Part shown: piece by piece, positions 52,622 through 61,329 of the stretch
Layout of the letters: the number at the start of each line of letters is the position of its first letter
Position numbering within the stretch: the first letter of the stretch is position 1
Position numbers and translations under genes: made by a program
NCBI RefSeq assembly: GCF_000617845.2
Contig: NZ_DF820425.1
Location: 3,585,725-3,649,724, forward strand
Reading direction: 5' to 3'
Origin: Bradyrhizobium sp. DOA9
GTDB taxonomy: Bacteria > Pseudomonadota > Alphaproteobacteria > Rhizobiales > Xanthobacteraceae
DNA: 64,000 nucleotides
Notes under the pieces: model-generated
What the model was told of the DNA's origin: nothing
What the model saw: only the letters and a program-made list of their open reading frames with translations
Databases searched by the model: none

Positions 52622-53101
52622 ATGCGCCGGATGATGGCCGCGTTCGTCGCCCTGCTGCTGCTGGCTGTGCCGGCGGCGCACGCCGTGCAGCCCGACGAGA
52701 TCATGTCGGATCCGGTGAAGGAATCGCGCGCGCGCGAATTGTCGCGCGAGCTTCGCTGCATGGTCTGCCAGAACCAGTCGATCGACGATTCCGACGCGCC
52801 GCTGGCCCGCGATCTCAGGCTCCTGGTACGCGAGCGCATCGCGGCCGGCGACAGCAATTCGCAGGTGCTCGATTTCCTGGTGGCGCGCTACGGCGAGTTC
52901 GTGCTGCTCAAGCCGCGGTTCGAGCGGCAGACGCTGCTGCTATGGCTGCTCGGGCCGGTGCTGCTGCTCGGCGGCGGCCTGGCGCTGTGGCTGCAGATCC
53001 GCCGCCGCGCGCGAAGTGGTGTGGACGTACCGGCCCCGCCGCTCACGCCCGACGAACAGGCGCGGGTCGCGGCCCTGATGTCGGACGAATCCAAATCGTG
53101 A
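52622..53101 (+). CDS. ccmH: Cytochrome c maturation protein CcmH (CycL)
   Basis: A 159-residue protein with a signal peptide (1-21), the redox motif RCMVCQNQS (Cys46 and Cys49) that reduces apocytochrome cysteines, and a C-terminal TM helix (about 104-125). It starts 4 bases after the ccmF stop and ends the ccm operon. A 127-base gap with a GGAAGCT/AGCTTCC inverted repeat (53186-53219) separates it from the chemoreceptor gene. Confidence 0.94.
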   Translation: MRRMMAAFVALLLLAVPAAHAVQPDEIMSDPVKESRARELSRELRCMVCQNQSIDDSDAPLARDLRLLVRERIAAGDSNSQVLDFLVARYGEFVLLKPRFERQTLLLWLLGPVLLLGGGLALWLQIRRRARSGVDVPAPPLTPDEQARVAALMSDESKS

Positions 53102-53228
53102 CATCGCTCTGAAGCGGTCCAGCTACGCCGTGCCATCCGTGCCGCGGCAAATGCTGCGTGGTTCATGCTAAATTGACCTTTGTCTGGAAGCTTGTCGCGA
53201 GGTTTGATTTCCAGCTTCCGAGTCCCCG

Positions 53229-54572
53229 ATGTTCGCGAACAGCAATCTGACGATCCGCTTCCTGGTCGGCGCCGTCGTCGCTGCGTTATTGTTCCTGCTC
53301 GGCATCGGCGGCGGCACCGGCTTCATCGCGGTGCTCTATCTCAACAACGAGATCACCAGCCTATCCTCGGACTTCGCCGCGCTGAGCGGCCCGGCGCGCG
53401 ATCATGCCATGCAGATCTATCAGCAGGCGCAGACCGCGTTCTCCTGGTTCCTGGTCGCCTGCGGCGTGATCGCCGTCGTTGCATTCGCAATCTGCTTCAC
53501 CACCTGGTTTGCCGTGCGCAACGGCATCCTCAATCCGCTGGCGGCCATCGTGCATGCCATGCGGGAGGTTGCCGACCAGAAATTCGACACCTCCGTTCCG
53601 GGGCTCGGCCGCAGCAACGAGATCGGCTTGCTCGCCGCTGCGCTGGAGGTGTTCAAGACCAACGGCATCGAGCGGCGCCGCCTCTCCGACCAGCAGCTTC
53701 ACGAAGCCCAGCATCAGGCCGAGCGGTCGAAATTCCTCGATAGCAGGATCAAGCGCTTCAACGATCTCGTCGCCAGCGTCGTCGCCAGCGTGGCGTCATC
53801 GGCCGTGCATCTGAAGACCAACGCGGAGACACTATCGCGCACCGCCAACGACACCAGCAGCAAGGCCAATGCTGTCGCGAGCGCGGCTGGCCAGGCCAGC
53901 GCCAGCGTGCAGACGGTCGCAGGGTCTGCCGAGGCGATGACGAATTCGATCGGCACGATCAGCCGCCGCGTCACCGACGCGACCCAGCGCGCCGAAGGCG
54001 CCGCAAGCCAGGCGGAGAAGAGCCGCGATACCATTCACACGCTGTCGGATGCCGCCGATAAGATCGGCGAGGTCGTCCAGCTCGTGCAGGCGATCGCATC
54101 GCAGACCAATCTCCTGGCGCTCAATGCCACCATCGAGGCGGCACGTGCCGGCGAAGCGGGCAAGGGATTTGCGGTGGTCGCTTCCGAAGTGAAGAACCTC
54201 GCGCATCAGACCAGCAAGGCGACGGAGGAGATCACCTCGCATGTCGCCAGCATTCAGGGCATCACCGCGGAGACCCGCGGCGCGATCGACGGCATTTCCA
54301 GGACGCTGTCGGAGATCTCGTCCATCATGTCGGGCATCGAGATCGATACCGCCCAGCAGCGCAATGCCACGCAGGAGATCACGCGCAGCGCCCAGGATGC
54401 CGCACGCGGAACCCTCGACGTCTCCAACCATATCGTCCAGATCACCTCCACCTCGGCCGAGACCGGCCGCATGGCCGCCGAGGCCAGGGATTCGGCGGTC
54501 GACCTGTCGCAGCAGGCCGAGACCTTGAAACGCGAAGTCGACGAGTTCATCGTCAGTGTCAGAGCGAGCTGA
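53229..54572 (+). CDS. Methyl-accepting chemotaxis protein
   Basis: A 447-residue chemoreceptor with TM helices at about 11-35 and 78-98 enclosing only some 40 periplasmic residues, so the sensing domain is very small. A HAMP domain (about 100-155) and a coiled-coil signalling domain follow, with the hairpin tip [27 protein letters not shown] sequence near 290-320. There is no C-terminal pentapeptide for CheR. It lies between ccmH and degP, where other rhizobia have no chemoreceptor as far as I recall. Confidence 0.88.
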   Translation: MFANSNLTIRFLVGAVVAALLFLLGIGGGTGFIAVLYLNNEITSLSSDFAALSGPARDHAMQIYQQAQTAFSWFLVACGVIAVVAFAICFTTWFAVRNGILNPLAAIVHAMREVADQKFDTSVPGLGRSNEIGLLAAALEVFKTNGIERRRLSDQQLHEAQHQAERSKFLDSRIKRFNDLVASVVASVASSAVHLKTNAETLSRTANDTSSKANAVASAAGQASASVQTVAGSAEAMTNSIGTISRRVTDATQRAEGAASQAEKSRDTIHTLSDAADKIGEVVQLVQAIASQTNLLALNATIEAARAGEAGKGFAVVASEVKNLAHQTSKATEEITSHVASIQGITAETRGAIDGISRTLSEISSIMSGIEIDTAQQRNATQEITRSAQDAARGTLDVSNHIVQITSTSAETGRMAAEARDSAVDLSQQAETLKREVDEFIVSVRAS

Positions 54573-54606
54573 GCGGCGAGAAAATCGCGCCTGCCGCCTC
54601 GCCTGC

Positions 54607-54624
54607 GGAACTCGATTAAGTTCC
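54607..54624. other. GGAACT-n6-AGTTCC inverted repeat upstream of degP
   Basis: A perfect 6-bp inverted repeat around CGATTA, 35 bases after the chemoreceptor stop. It may be a small hairpin or an operator for degP. It resembles an EcfG -35 (GGAAC) on both strands, but no CGTT follows at 16-17 bases. Confidence 0.35.
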
Positions 54625-54795
54625 TGTAAGGACACGATTTTCAGCCTGTGCTAAACTGCCGCATCCATCTCCTCGCTTCATTACAAAAGTTTAACCCCGC
54701 CGCCAGCGCGCGGTAAGGCGGGAGTCCCCATCTTCAGGTCCGCAAGGTGCCGGCAACCGGCACCAAAAGGAATTCAGGGCCCTGGAGATTTCTGC

Positions 54796-56379
54796 ATGAA
54801 CGATCGCATCGACCTTTCGAACCTCCCGTCCTACCGGCAGCCGCGCCAGTCGGTGTTTTCCGCGCGCAAGCTCGCGCTGATGGCTTCGGTCGTTGCCGGT
54901 CTCGGCGCGGCCATCTACGGCTTCAGCCCGTCGAGCTCGCCGGCCGACTTGTTCTCCAGCCCGGCGCATGCGCAGGTCAACAACGAGGTCCGCAAGGTCG
55001 AGCGTCCGGTCGGATTCGCCGACGTCGTCGAGCGCGTGAAGCCCTCGGTGATCTCGGTCAAGGTCAACATGAAGGAGAAGACCGCGAGCAACGATGACGG
55101 CGACGATTCCTCCTCGCCGTTCCAGCCGGGCTCGCCCATGGAGCGCTTCTTCCGCCGCTTCGGTGGTCCGGATGGTTTGCCTCCCGGCCTGAAGGGCGGC
55201 GGTCGTGGCCGCGTCGTGCAGGGGCAGGGCTCCGGCTTCTTCATCTCGGCTGACGGCTATGCCGTGACCAACAACCACGTGGTCGATGGCGCCGACAAGG
55301 TCGAGGTCACCACCGACGACGGCAAGACCTACACCGCAAAGGTGATCGGCACCGACCAGCGCACCGACCTCGCGCTGATCAAGGTCGAAGGCAGCACGAA
55401 CTTCCCGTTCGCCAAGCTCGCGGATAGCAAGCCGCGGATCGGCGATTGGGTGCTCGCGGTCGGCAATCCCTTCGGTCTCGGCGGCACCGTGACCGCGGGC
55501 ATCGTCTCGGCGAGCGGCCGCGACATCGGCAACGGCCCGTATGACGATTTCATCCAGATCGACGCGCCCGTGAACAAGGGCAATTCCGGCGGTCCGGCCT
55601 TCGACACCAACGGCGAGGTGATGGGCGTCAACACCGCGATCTACTCGCCCTCCGGCGGCAGCGTCGGCATCGCGTTCTCGATTCCGGCCAACACCGTCAA
55701 GAGCGTGGTTGCGCAGCTCAAGGACAAGGGCTCGGTCAGCCGCGGCTGGATCGGCGTGCAGATCCAGCCCGTCACCTCCGACATCGCCGACAGCCTCGGC
55801 ATGAAGAAGGCCGAGGGCGCCCTGGTGGCGGAGCCGCAGGCGAACGGTCCGGCCGCGAAGGCGGGCATCGAGTCCGGCGACGTGATCACGGCGGTGAACG
55901 GCGAATCGGTCAAGGATGCCCGTGAGCTCGCCCGCACGATCGGCGGCATGGCGCCCGGCGCGTCCGTGAAGCTCAACGTGCTGCACAAGGGCCAGGACAA
56001 GGTCGTCAACCTCACCCTCGGCCAGTTGCCGAACACGGTCGAGGCCAAGGCCGACGTGGACAAGGACAGCGGCAAGGGCGCCAGCAAGGGCACCGACGTG
56101 CCGAAGCTCGGCATGACCGTTGCTCCCGCCAATTCCGTGGCCGGCGCCGGCAAGGAAGGCGTCGTGGTCACCGAGGTCGACCCCAAGAGCGCCGCGGCCG
56201 AACGCGGCTTCAAGGAAGGCGACGTGATCCTCGAGGTCGGCGGCAAGAGCGTGGCGACCGCCGGCGAAGTCCGCGATGCCATCAACGCGGCGCGGACCGA
56301 CAACAAGAACAGCGTCCTGATGCGCGTGAAGAGCGGCGGCCAGTCGCGCTTCGTCGCGGTGCCCCTCGCCAAGGGCTGA
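54796..56379 (+). CDS. degP: Periplasmic serine protease/chaperone DegP family (HtrA)
   Basis: A 527-residue Do-family protease. An N-terminal membrane segment (about 26-42) may be a signal anchor. The catalytic triad is complete: His161 (TNNHVVDG), Asp191 (RTDLALIKV) and Ser264 (GNSGGPAF). Two PDZ domains follow (about 300-390 and 420-520). A Gly-rich, Arg-rich stretch (116-140) precedes the protease domain. It degrades or refolds damaged envelope proteins. Three hairpins, the last a classical terminator, follow the gene. Confidence 0.94.
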   Translation: MNDRIDLSNLPSYRQPRQSVFSARKLALMASVVAGLGAAIYGFSPSSSPADLFSSPAHAQVNNEVRKVERPVGFADVVERVKPSVISVKVNMKEKTASNDDGDDSSSPFQPGSPMERFFRRFGGPDGLPPGLKGGGRGRVVQGQGSGFFISADGYAVTNNHVVDGADKVEVTTDDGKTYTAKVIGTDQRTDLALIKVEGSTNFPFAKLADSKPRIGDWVLAVGNPFGLGGTVTAGIVSASGRDIGNGPYDDFIQIDAPVNKGNSGGPAFDTNGEVMGVNTAIYSPSGGSVGIAFSIPANTVKSVVAQLKDKGSVSRGWIGVQIQPVTSDIADSLGMKKAEGALVAEPQANGPAAKAGIESGDVITAVNGESVKDARELARTIGGMAPGASVKLNVLHKGQDKVVNLTLGQLPNTVEAKADVDKDSGKGASKGTDVPKLGMTVAPANSVAGAGKEGVVVTEVDPKSAAAERGFKEGDVILEVGGKSVATAGEVRDAINAARTDNKNSVLMRVKSGGQSRFVAVPLAKG

Positions 56380-56448
56380 GGCCTTCAGGAGGCCTACGAG
56401 ATGAAGGGTGTCGCCGGCATCAGTCGCCCCAGCCGACGGCGCCCTTCG

Positions 56449-56517
56449 GGGAAGCAGCGCAAAGCTGGCTTCCCTCGTCTACCTTCCGGTGGAATTACGC
56501 CCCCCTCCGTCGGAAGG
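56449..56517 (+). other. Two hairpins in the degP 3' region
   Basis: GGGAAGCAGC-GCAAA-GCTG(G)CTTCCC (56449-56474) and CCTTCCG ... CGGAAGG (56482-56517) are consecutive stem-loops just before the terminator. The 275-base gap from 56380 to 56654 has no convincing ORF; it could be a structured 3' UTR or a small RNA. Confidence 0.4.
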
Positions 56518-56521
56518 CCTA

Positions 56522-56560
56522 GGGCGGTGAGGTCCCCCCAGCTTCACCGCCCGCCTTTTT
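56522..56560 (+). terminator. Rho-independent terminator after degP
   Basis: GGGCGGTGA and TCACCGCCC form a 9-bp stem around a 13-base loop, followed by GCC and five T (56556-56560). It separates degP from the response regulator gene. Confidence 0.75.
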
Positions 56561-56654
56561 CCCGCTTCGAGCCTCTCCTGCTCGGCTTGCATGCGGTTGC
56601 CGCTCGCGCCATGTTTAGAGAAGGTTGACCTCCTTGACCGCCGCCGAACGCACG

Positions 56655-57335
56655 ATGCGCCTCCTCATCATCGAAGACGACCGCGAATCCGCCGACTACC
56701 TCGCCAAGGCGTTCCGCGAAGTCGGACACATCGCCGACCACGCCGCCGACGGCGAGGAAGGCCTCGCCATGGCCGAGAGCGGCGAATACGACGTGCTGGT
56801 GGTCGACCGCATGCTGCCCAAGCGCGACGGCCTGTCGCTGATCGGCGCGTTGCGCGACAAGGGCAATACGACGCCGGTGCTGATTCTCTCCGCGCTCGGG
56901 CAGGTCGACGACCGCATCAAGGGCCTGCGCGCCGGCGGCGACGACTATCTGCCAAAACCCTATTCCTTCGCCGAGCTGCTGGCCCGCGTCGAGGTGCTGT
57001 CGCGCCGCCGCGGCGGTCCCGCCGAGGAGACGCTTTATCGCGTCGGCGATCTCGAGCTCGACCGGCTCTCGCATCGCGTCGCCCGCGGCAAGGACGAGCT
57101 GACGCTGCAGCCGCGCGAATTCCGCCTGCTCGAATACTTGATGAAGCACGCCGGCCAGGTGGTGACGCGGACCATGCTGCTGGAGAACGTCTGGGACTAT
57201 CATTTCGATCCGCAGACCAACGTGATCGACGTGCACATCTCTCGGCTGCGCTCCAAGATCGACAAGGGCTTCGAGCGCCCGCTGCTGCACACGATCCGCG
57301 GCGCCGGATACATGATCCGCGACGGGATCAGATAA
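56655..57335 (+). CDS. OmpR-family response regulator without adjacent kinase
   Basis: A 226-residue regulator: a receiver domain with Asp51 (VVDRMLPKRDG) and a KPYSFAE switch loop, then a winged-helix domain (about 125-222). ATG 56655 starts the conserved MRLLIIEDDRESADYL segment; TTG 56634, 9 bases after AGAGAAGG, is a possible earlier start. In rhizobia, as I recall, this gene lies after degP and is followed by its histidine kinase and glnE. Here the next gene is a TetR regulator, so the kinase is missing from its place. The upstream terminator gives it a separate transcript. Confidence 0.87.
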   Translation: MRLLIIEDDRESADYLAKAFREVGHIADHAADGEEGLAMAESGEYDVLVVDRMLPKRDGLSLIGALRDKGNTTPVLILSALGQVDDRIKGLRAGGDDYLPKPYSFAELLARVEVLSRRRGGPAEETLYRVGDLELDRLSHRVARGKDELTLQPREFRLLEYLMKHAGQVVTRTMLLENVWDYHFDPQTNVIDVHISRLRSKIDKGFERPLLHTIRGAGYMIRDGIR

Positions 57336-57535
57336 AGCGAGGTCGGCGCTGGGCGGATCGAATTGGGCGAACCAGCGCCTGCAATCGTCAGCTGCGTCGC
57401 CGGCTTGCTGGTCCTGCCGCGACGTTTATCGGAGGATACTGGCCGAACCCCAGTCTGATGGCAAGAATATCCGACGTGTGGTAGGGGACATCTCACCTGG
57501 ATGAATCCGTCCATGATCAGGAAGGATGTTCAAGC

Positions 57536-58762
57536 TTGCAAGTCGCCGCCTTCCCGTCCGACCGAGCTGCAGAGATCCTCGTGTCGGCTTCCAGGCTCTT
57601 TGCCCGCCATAGCTATGCGCACGTGACGATGGAGCAGGTCGCAGCCTCGGTGCAATCGGTGCCGGGGGCGCTGTACCACTATTTCCGCGACAAAGAGGAC
57701 CTGATCTTTCACTGCTACCTGCGCGGCCTTGCGCTCTACCGGCACGAAATCGAGACGGCTGCCGAGCCCGGTATCGACGGGCTCGAACTCGTCAGGCGAT
57801 TTATACGTGCCCGGCTGCGGCCCGAAGGCGAGCGCATGATCCTGTTCTCCGACATCGACGCGCTGGCCGCGTCTTACAGCAACGACGTGCACGCCAGGCG
57901 CTGGCAGAATGCCGCGCTGCTCGCTGACATCCTGAAGCGAGGCATTGCCGACGGCACGATCGCCTGCGAGGATCCGCTCCTTACGGCCGTCGCCCTCATC
58001 TCCATCCTGGATTGGGTTCCGTTCTGGCTCTCCGAGCGCGACTACTACACGCGCCAGCAGGCGATCGATGCGATCGATGACATCATCACGCACGGCGTTT
58101 ATCGGCGCGAGATTGCCTTGCCGGACGTGCCCGACCCGCCGAGCCTGGCACCGTTTCTCCAGTCTCGCGCGAGATTGAGCAAGCGCGCCGCGAAGCTGGA
58201 CAGGATGCTCTCAATTGCCTCGGACAGTTTCAATCGAAGGGGCGCATCCGGCACGTCGCTCGAGAGCATCGCGGGGGAGGCGGGCATGACCCGCGCCGGC
58301 ATCTACTATCATTTCAGCGAGAAGGAGCGGCTCTTGCTGGCTTGCCTGCGAAGAGGGCTCGCCGGCGAGATCGGCATTCGGGAATATTTGCAGAACCTCG
58401 GGCTTGGGGCTTCCGATTATGTCGTTCAGAGAGTCCGCCTGTTGTTGATGCTGCACGACACGCCTTGCGGCCCCAAGGCGACCTACCACAACATCAACTA
58501 TCTCAACGCCGTCGACCGGAAGCGCTTTGTCGGGCAGGTGCTCGCAACGATCCAGCAGGACCAGAGAAACCATCAGCGCTGGATCGACGAGGGACGCTTC
58601 CGCAGCGTCGACACGTACTTCGCGGAGCGTATTCTGACCGGGATGGGCCATTGGTACCCGATCTGGTTCAGGGGCGAGCGGAGGTGGTCCCCGGTACAGA
58701 TTGCCGATCATTTTTCGCGGCTGTTCCTGGCGGGGCTCAAGCCCCGTCGCGGGGTGGTATGA
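57536..58762 (+). CDS. Tandem-domain TetR-family regulator
   Basis: A 408-residue protein, twice the usual TetR length, with two complete TetR helix-turn-helix units: residues 12-58 (VTMEQVAASVQSVPGALYHYF) and 220-270 (TSLESIAGEAGMTRAGIYYHF), each followed by a helical ligand/dimer domain. The start is probably TTG 57536, 10 bases after AGGAAGG; no in-frame ATG is upstream. It precedes a Liv-type ABC operon on the same strand by 271 bases and is likely its regulator. Such double-TetR proteins are known but uncommon, often beside lipid- or CoA-related genes. Confidence 0.85.
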   Translation: MQVAAFPSDRAAEILVSASRLFARHSYAHVTMEQVAASVQSVPGALYHYFRDKEDLIFHCYLRGLALYRHEIETAAEPGIDGLELVRRFIRARLRPEGERMILFSDIDALAASYSNDVHARRWQNAALLADILKRGIADGTIACEDPLLTAVALISILDWVPFWLSERDYYTRQQAIDAIDDIITHGVYRREIALPDVPDPPSLAPFLQSRARLSKRAAKLDRMLSIASDSFNRRGASGTSLESIAGEAGMTRAGIYYHFSEKERLLLACLRRGLAGEIGIREYLQNLGLGASDYVVQRVRLLLMLHDTPCGPKATYHNINYLNAVDRKRFVGQVLATIQQDQRNHQRWIDEGRFRSVDTYFAERILTGMGHWYPIWFRGERRWSPVQIADHFSRLFLAGLKPRRGVV

Positions 58763-58862
58763 AGGGACCAATCCGAGACCTGATCGCGCTCTTCGTCTTT
58801 CCCCTGCGAACGATGTCAGCCGCAGATTGACCGCGGCCTTGGTCTCGAAAAGTTGCCTGCGA

Positions 58863-58949
58863 ATTCAATATTCCGCTTGGCGCGCGGCAATGTTCATGTT
58901 GAGGCCACAATTATTTCTTGCACCAAAACTTTACACAGTATTCAATATT
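58863..58949 (+). promoter_or_regulatory. Repeated ATTCAATATT element in the liv promoter region
   Basis: ATTCAATATT occurs at 58863-58872 and 58940-58949, 77 bases (about seven helical turns) apart. The second copy contains the palindrome CAATATTG and overlaps a possible promoter (TTGCAC at 58918-58923). The arrangement suits a regulator with two DNA-binding units or a looping TetR dimer. Confidence 0.4.
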
Positions 58950-59033
58950 GGAGTAGCGAAGAACGGCGCGACCGGCGTTGTCAGTCAGCTTCGATCGCCA
59001 AGTAACAAGAACATGCAAAGGGAGAAGGCCAGG

Positions 59034-60266
59034 ATGCACAAGCTCGCAATTGCTGCGGCGGCAGCGCTGACGATGCTCGGAGGAGCGGCATTCGCGCAGG
59101 AAACCATCAAGTTCGGCTACATCGATCCGCTGTCCGGCGGCGGCGCCAGCATCGGTGAAGGCGGCTTGAAGACGTTCCAGTATCTGGCTGACGAGATCAA
59201 CGCCAAGGGCGGTATATTGGGCCGCAAGATCGAGATCCTGCCTCTCGACAACAAGACCAACCCGCAGGAAAGCCTGGTGCAGGCGCAGAAGGCCATCGAC
59301 GCCGGCGCCCGCTTCATCACGCAAGGCAACGGCTCGTCGGTCGCCGCAGCGCTGTCCGACTTCGTCACCAAGAACAACACGCGCAATCCCGGCAAGGAAG
59401 TGCTCTACTTCAACTATGCCGCCGTCGATCCGAGCCTGACCAACGAAAAGTGCAGCTTCTGGCATTTCCGCTGGGATGCCAGCTCCGACATCAAGATGGA
59501 AGCGCTCACCAGCTATATGAAAGACGTCGCCGCGATCAAGAAGGTGTACCTGATCAACCAGGACTACTCCTTCGGCCAGTCGGTGCGCGCCGACGCGCGC
59601 AAGATGCTGGGCGCCAAGCGGCCCGACATCCAGATCGTCGGCGACGAACTGCATCCGCTGCTGAAGATCACCGACTTCTCGCCTTACATCGCCAAGATCA
59701 AGGCTTCGGGCGCCGATAGCGTCGTCACCGGCAACTGGGGCCAGGACATCGCACTGCTGCTCAAAGCCGCTGCGGACGCCGGCCTGAAGGTCAATTGGTA
59801 CACCTACTATGCCGGCGGCGCTGGCGGTCCGACCGCGATCAAGCAGACCGGTCTCGACCATCAGGTGTTCCAGATCACCGAGGGCTTTGCCAATTCCGGC
59901 CACCAGCCCGCGATGGACTTCGAAAAGGCTTTCCGCGCCAAGGTCAATATGTCGCTGTGGTATCCGCGTGCGGTCAACGAGATGCGCATGTTCAAGGCTG
60001 CGGCCGAGAAGGCCAACTCGCTCGACCCCGTGAAGGTCGCAGCAGCGCTCGAGGACCTCAAGTTCGAGGTGCTGGATGGTGGAGAGGGCGTCATGCGCAA
60101 GGACGATCACCAGTTCTTCCAGCCGATCTACATCTCCTCCTTCGGCAAGCTCGCGGCGAACGAGCCGTTCGACGAGGAAGGCACCGGCTGGGGATGGCAT
60201 CTGGTGTCCAAGATCGACACCTCCAAGACGATGGTTCCCACGACCTGCAAGATGACCCGGCCGTAA
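59034..60266 (+). CDS. Branched-chain-type ABC transporter binding protein (LivK-like)
   Basis: A 410-residue periplasmic binding protein with a signal peptide (1-22) and a two-lobed Leu/Ile/Val-binding fold beginning ETIKFGYIDPLSGGGASIGEGG. ATG 59034 has GGAGAAGG upstream; the open frame from 58701 overlaps the promoter region. Family members bind branched-chain amino acids, amides, urea or aromatic acids, so the ligand cannot be fixed. A strong hairpin follows the gene, which would raise the level of this subunit over the permeases. Confidence 0.88.
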   Translation: MHKLAIAAAAALTMLGGAAFAQETIKFGYIDPLSGGGASIGEGGLKTFQYLADEINAKGGILGRKIEILPLDNKTNPQESLVQAQKAIDAGARFITQGNGSSVAAALSDFVTKNNTRNPGKEVLYFNYAAVDPSLTNEKCSFWHFRWDASSDIKMEALTSYMKDVAAIKKVYLINQDYSFGQSVRADARKMLGAKRPDIQIVGDELHPLLKITDFSPYIAKIKASGADSVVTGNWGQDIALLLKAAADAGLKVNWYTYYAGGAGGPTAIKQTGLDHQVFQITEGFANSGHQPAMDFEKAFRAKVNMSLWYPRAVNEMRMFKAAAEKANSLDPVKVAAALEDLKFEVLDGGEGVMRKDDHQFFQPIYISSFGKLAANEPFDEEGTGWGWHLVSKIDTSKTMVPTTCKMTRP

Positions 60267-60280
60267 GCCGAACCAGCTTC

Positions 60281-60316
60281 GCCTTCCCGCTGGCCGGCAG
60301 CGGCTTGCGGGAAGGC
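60281..60316 (+). terminator. Intra-operon hairpin between the binding protein and permease genes
   Basis: GCCTTCCCGC and GCGGGAAGGC pair as a perfect 10-bp stem with a 16-base loop, 14 bases after the stop. Such hairpins often protect the binding-protein message or partly end transcription there. Confidence 0.5.
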
Positions 60317-60381
60317 CGCTGTTTGGGTGCGACCGACGAGTTTGCCGAGGCTTTTCCGTCCCGGCCAGAGGTACGAAGACT

Positions 60382-61329
60382 GTGCTTGAACTGATCGTTA
60401 TATCGACGCTGAACGGCCTGCTGTTCGGCATGCTGCTGTTCCTGCTGTCGAGCGGCCTGACCGTCATCTTCAGCATGATGGGCGTGCTCAACTTCGCCCA
60501 TGCCAGCTTCTACATGCTCGGCGCCTTCTTCGGCTTTCAGCTCACCAAATGGGTTGGCTTCTGGCCGGCGCTGCTGCTGGCACCGTTGCTGGTCGGCGCG
60601 ATCGGCATGGCGGTCGAGCGCTACGGCCTGCGCAATACGCACAAGCACGGCCATGTGGCGGAGCTGCTCCTGACCTTCGGTCTTGCGTTCGCGATCGAAG
60701 AAATCGTGGCGATGATGTGGGGCAGGAGCCCCGTCGACTACCGCGTGCCGGCGCTGCTCGACTTTCCGGCCTTCACCATCTTCTCGACCAACTATCCCGC
60801 CTACAAGATCTTCATGCTGGCGGTTTCGATCCTGATCTTCATCGTGCTGCTGACGGTGCTCAAGCGCACGCGGGTCGGCCTGATCGTTCAGGCCGCGCTG
60901 ACGCATCCCCACATGGTCGGGCATCTCGGTCACAATGTCGGTCGCATCTTCATGCTGGTGTTCGGCGTCGGCAGTGCGCTGGCGGGCATTGCCGGCGTGA
61001 TCGCAGGTCCGGCGCTGGTGACGCAGTCCGACATGGCCGCGGCGCTGGGACCCATCCTGTTCGTGGTCATCGTGTTCGGCGGCCTCGGCTCCTTGCCGGG
61101 CGCCTTCATCGCCTCGCTGGTGATCGGCCTGATACAGACCTTCGCGGTGGCGCTGAACGGTTCGCTGGCGAGCGCGTTCGGTCCGCTCGATCCGTCGGCG
61201 GGCCCCTCGGTGCTCACCGACATCTGGAACGTCACCATCGCCCAGGTGGCGCCGATCGTGCCCTACCTGCTGCTGGTGATCATCCTGATCGTACGCCCCA
61301 TGGGCCTGATGGGGACGCGCGAGACATGA
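60382..61329 (+). CDS. Branched-chain-type ABC transporter permease (LivH-like)
   Basis: A 315-residue permease with about eight TM helices; the LNFAHASFYMLGAF segment near residue 36 is typical of LivH. It begins with GTG 60382 and overlaps the next permease by ATGA. It forms the channel with the LivM-like subunit. Its length is normal. Confidence 0.88.
   Translation: MLELIVISTLNGLLFGMLLFLLSSGLTVIFSMMGVLNFAHASFYMLGAFFGFQLTKWVGFWPALLLAPLLVGAIGMAVERYGLRNTHKHGHVAELLLTFGLAFAIEEIVAMMWGRSPVDYRVPALLDFPAFTIFSTNYPAYKIFMLAVSILIFIVLLTVLKRTRVGLIVQAALTHPHMVGHLGHNVGRIFMLVFGVGSALAGIAGVIAGPALVTQSDMAAALGPILFVVIVFGGLGSLPGAFIASLVIGLIQTFAVALNGSLASAFGPLDPSAGPSVLTDIWNVTIAQVAPIVPYLLLVIILIVRPMGLMGTRET

Noticed and set aside
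50560..52857. A 765-codon open frame on the minus strand
   Set aside because: It is antisense to ccmF and ccmH; Gln/Arg/His-rich translation without domains.
54607..54624. GGAACT-n6-AGTTCC as an EcfG promoter for degP
   Set aside because: The -35-like GGAAC has no CGTT at 16-17 bases on either strand. Kept only as an inverted repeat.
56401..56628. A 75-codon frame between degP and the response regulator
   Set aside because: It runs through three hairpins and the terminator, is Arg/Pro-rich and has no ribosome site. A structured untranslated region is a better reading.
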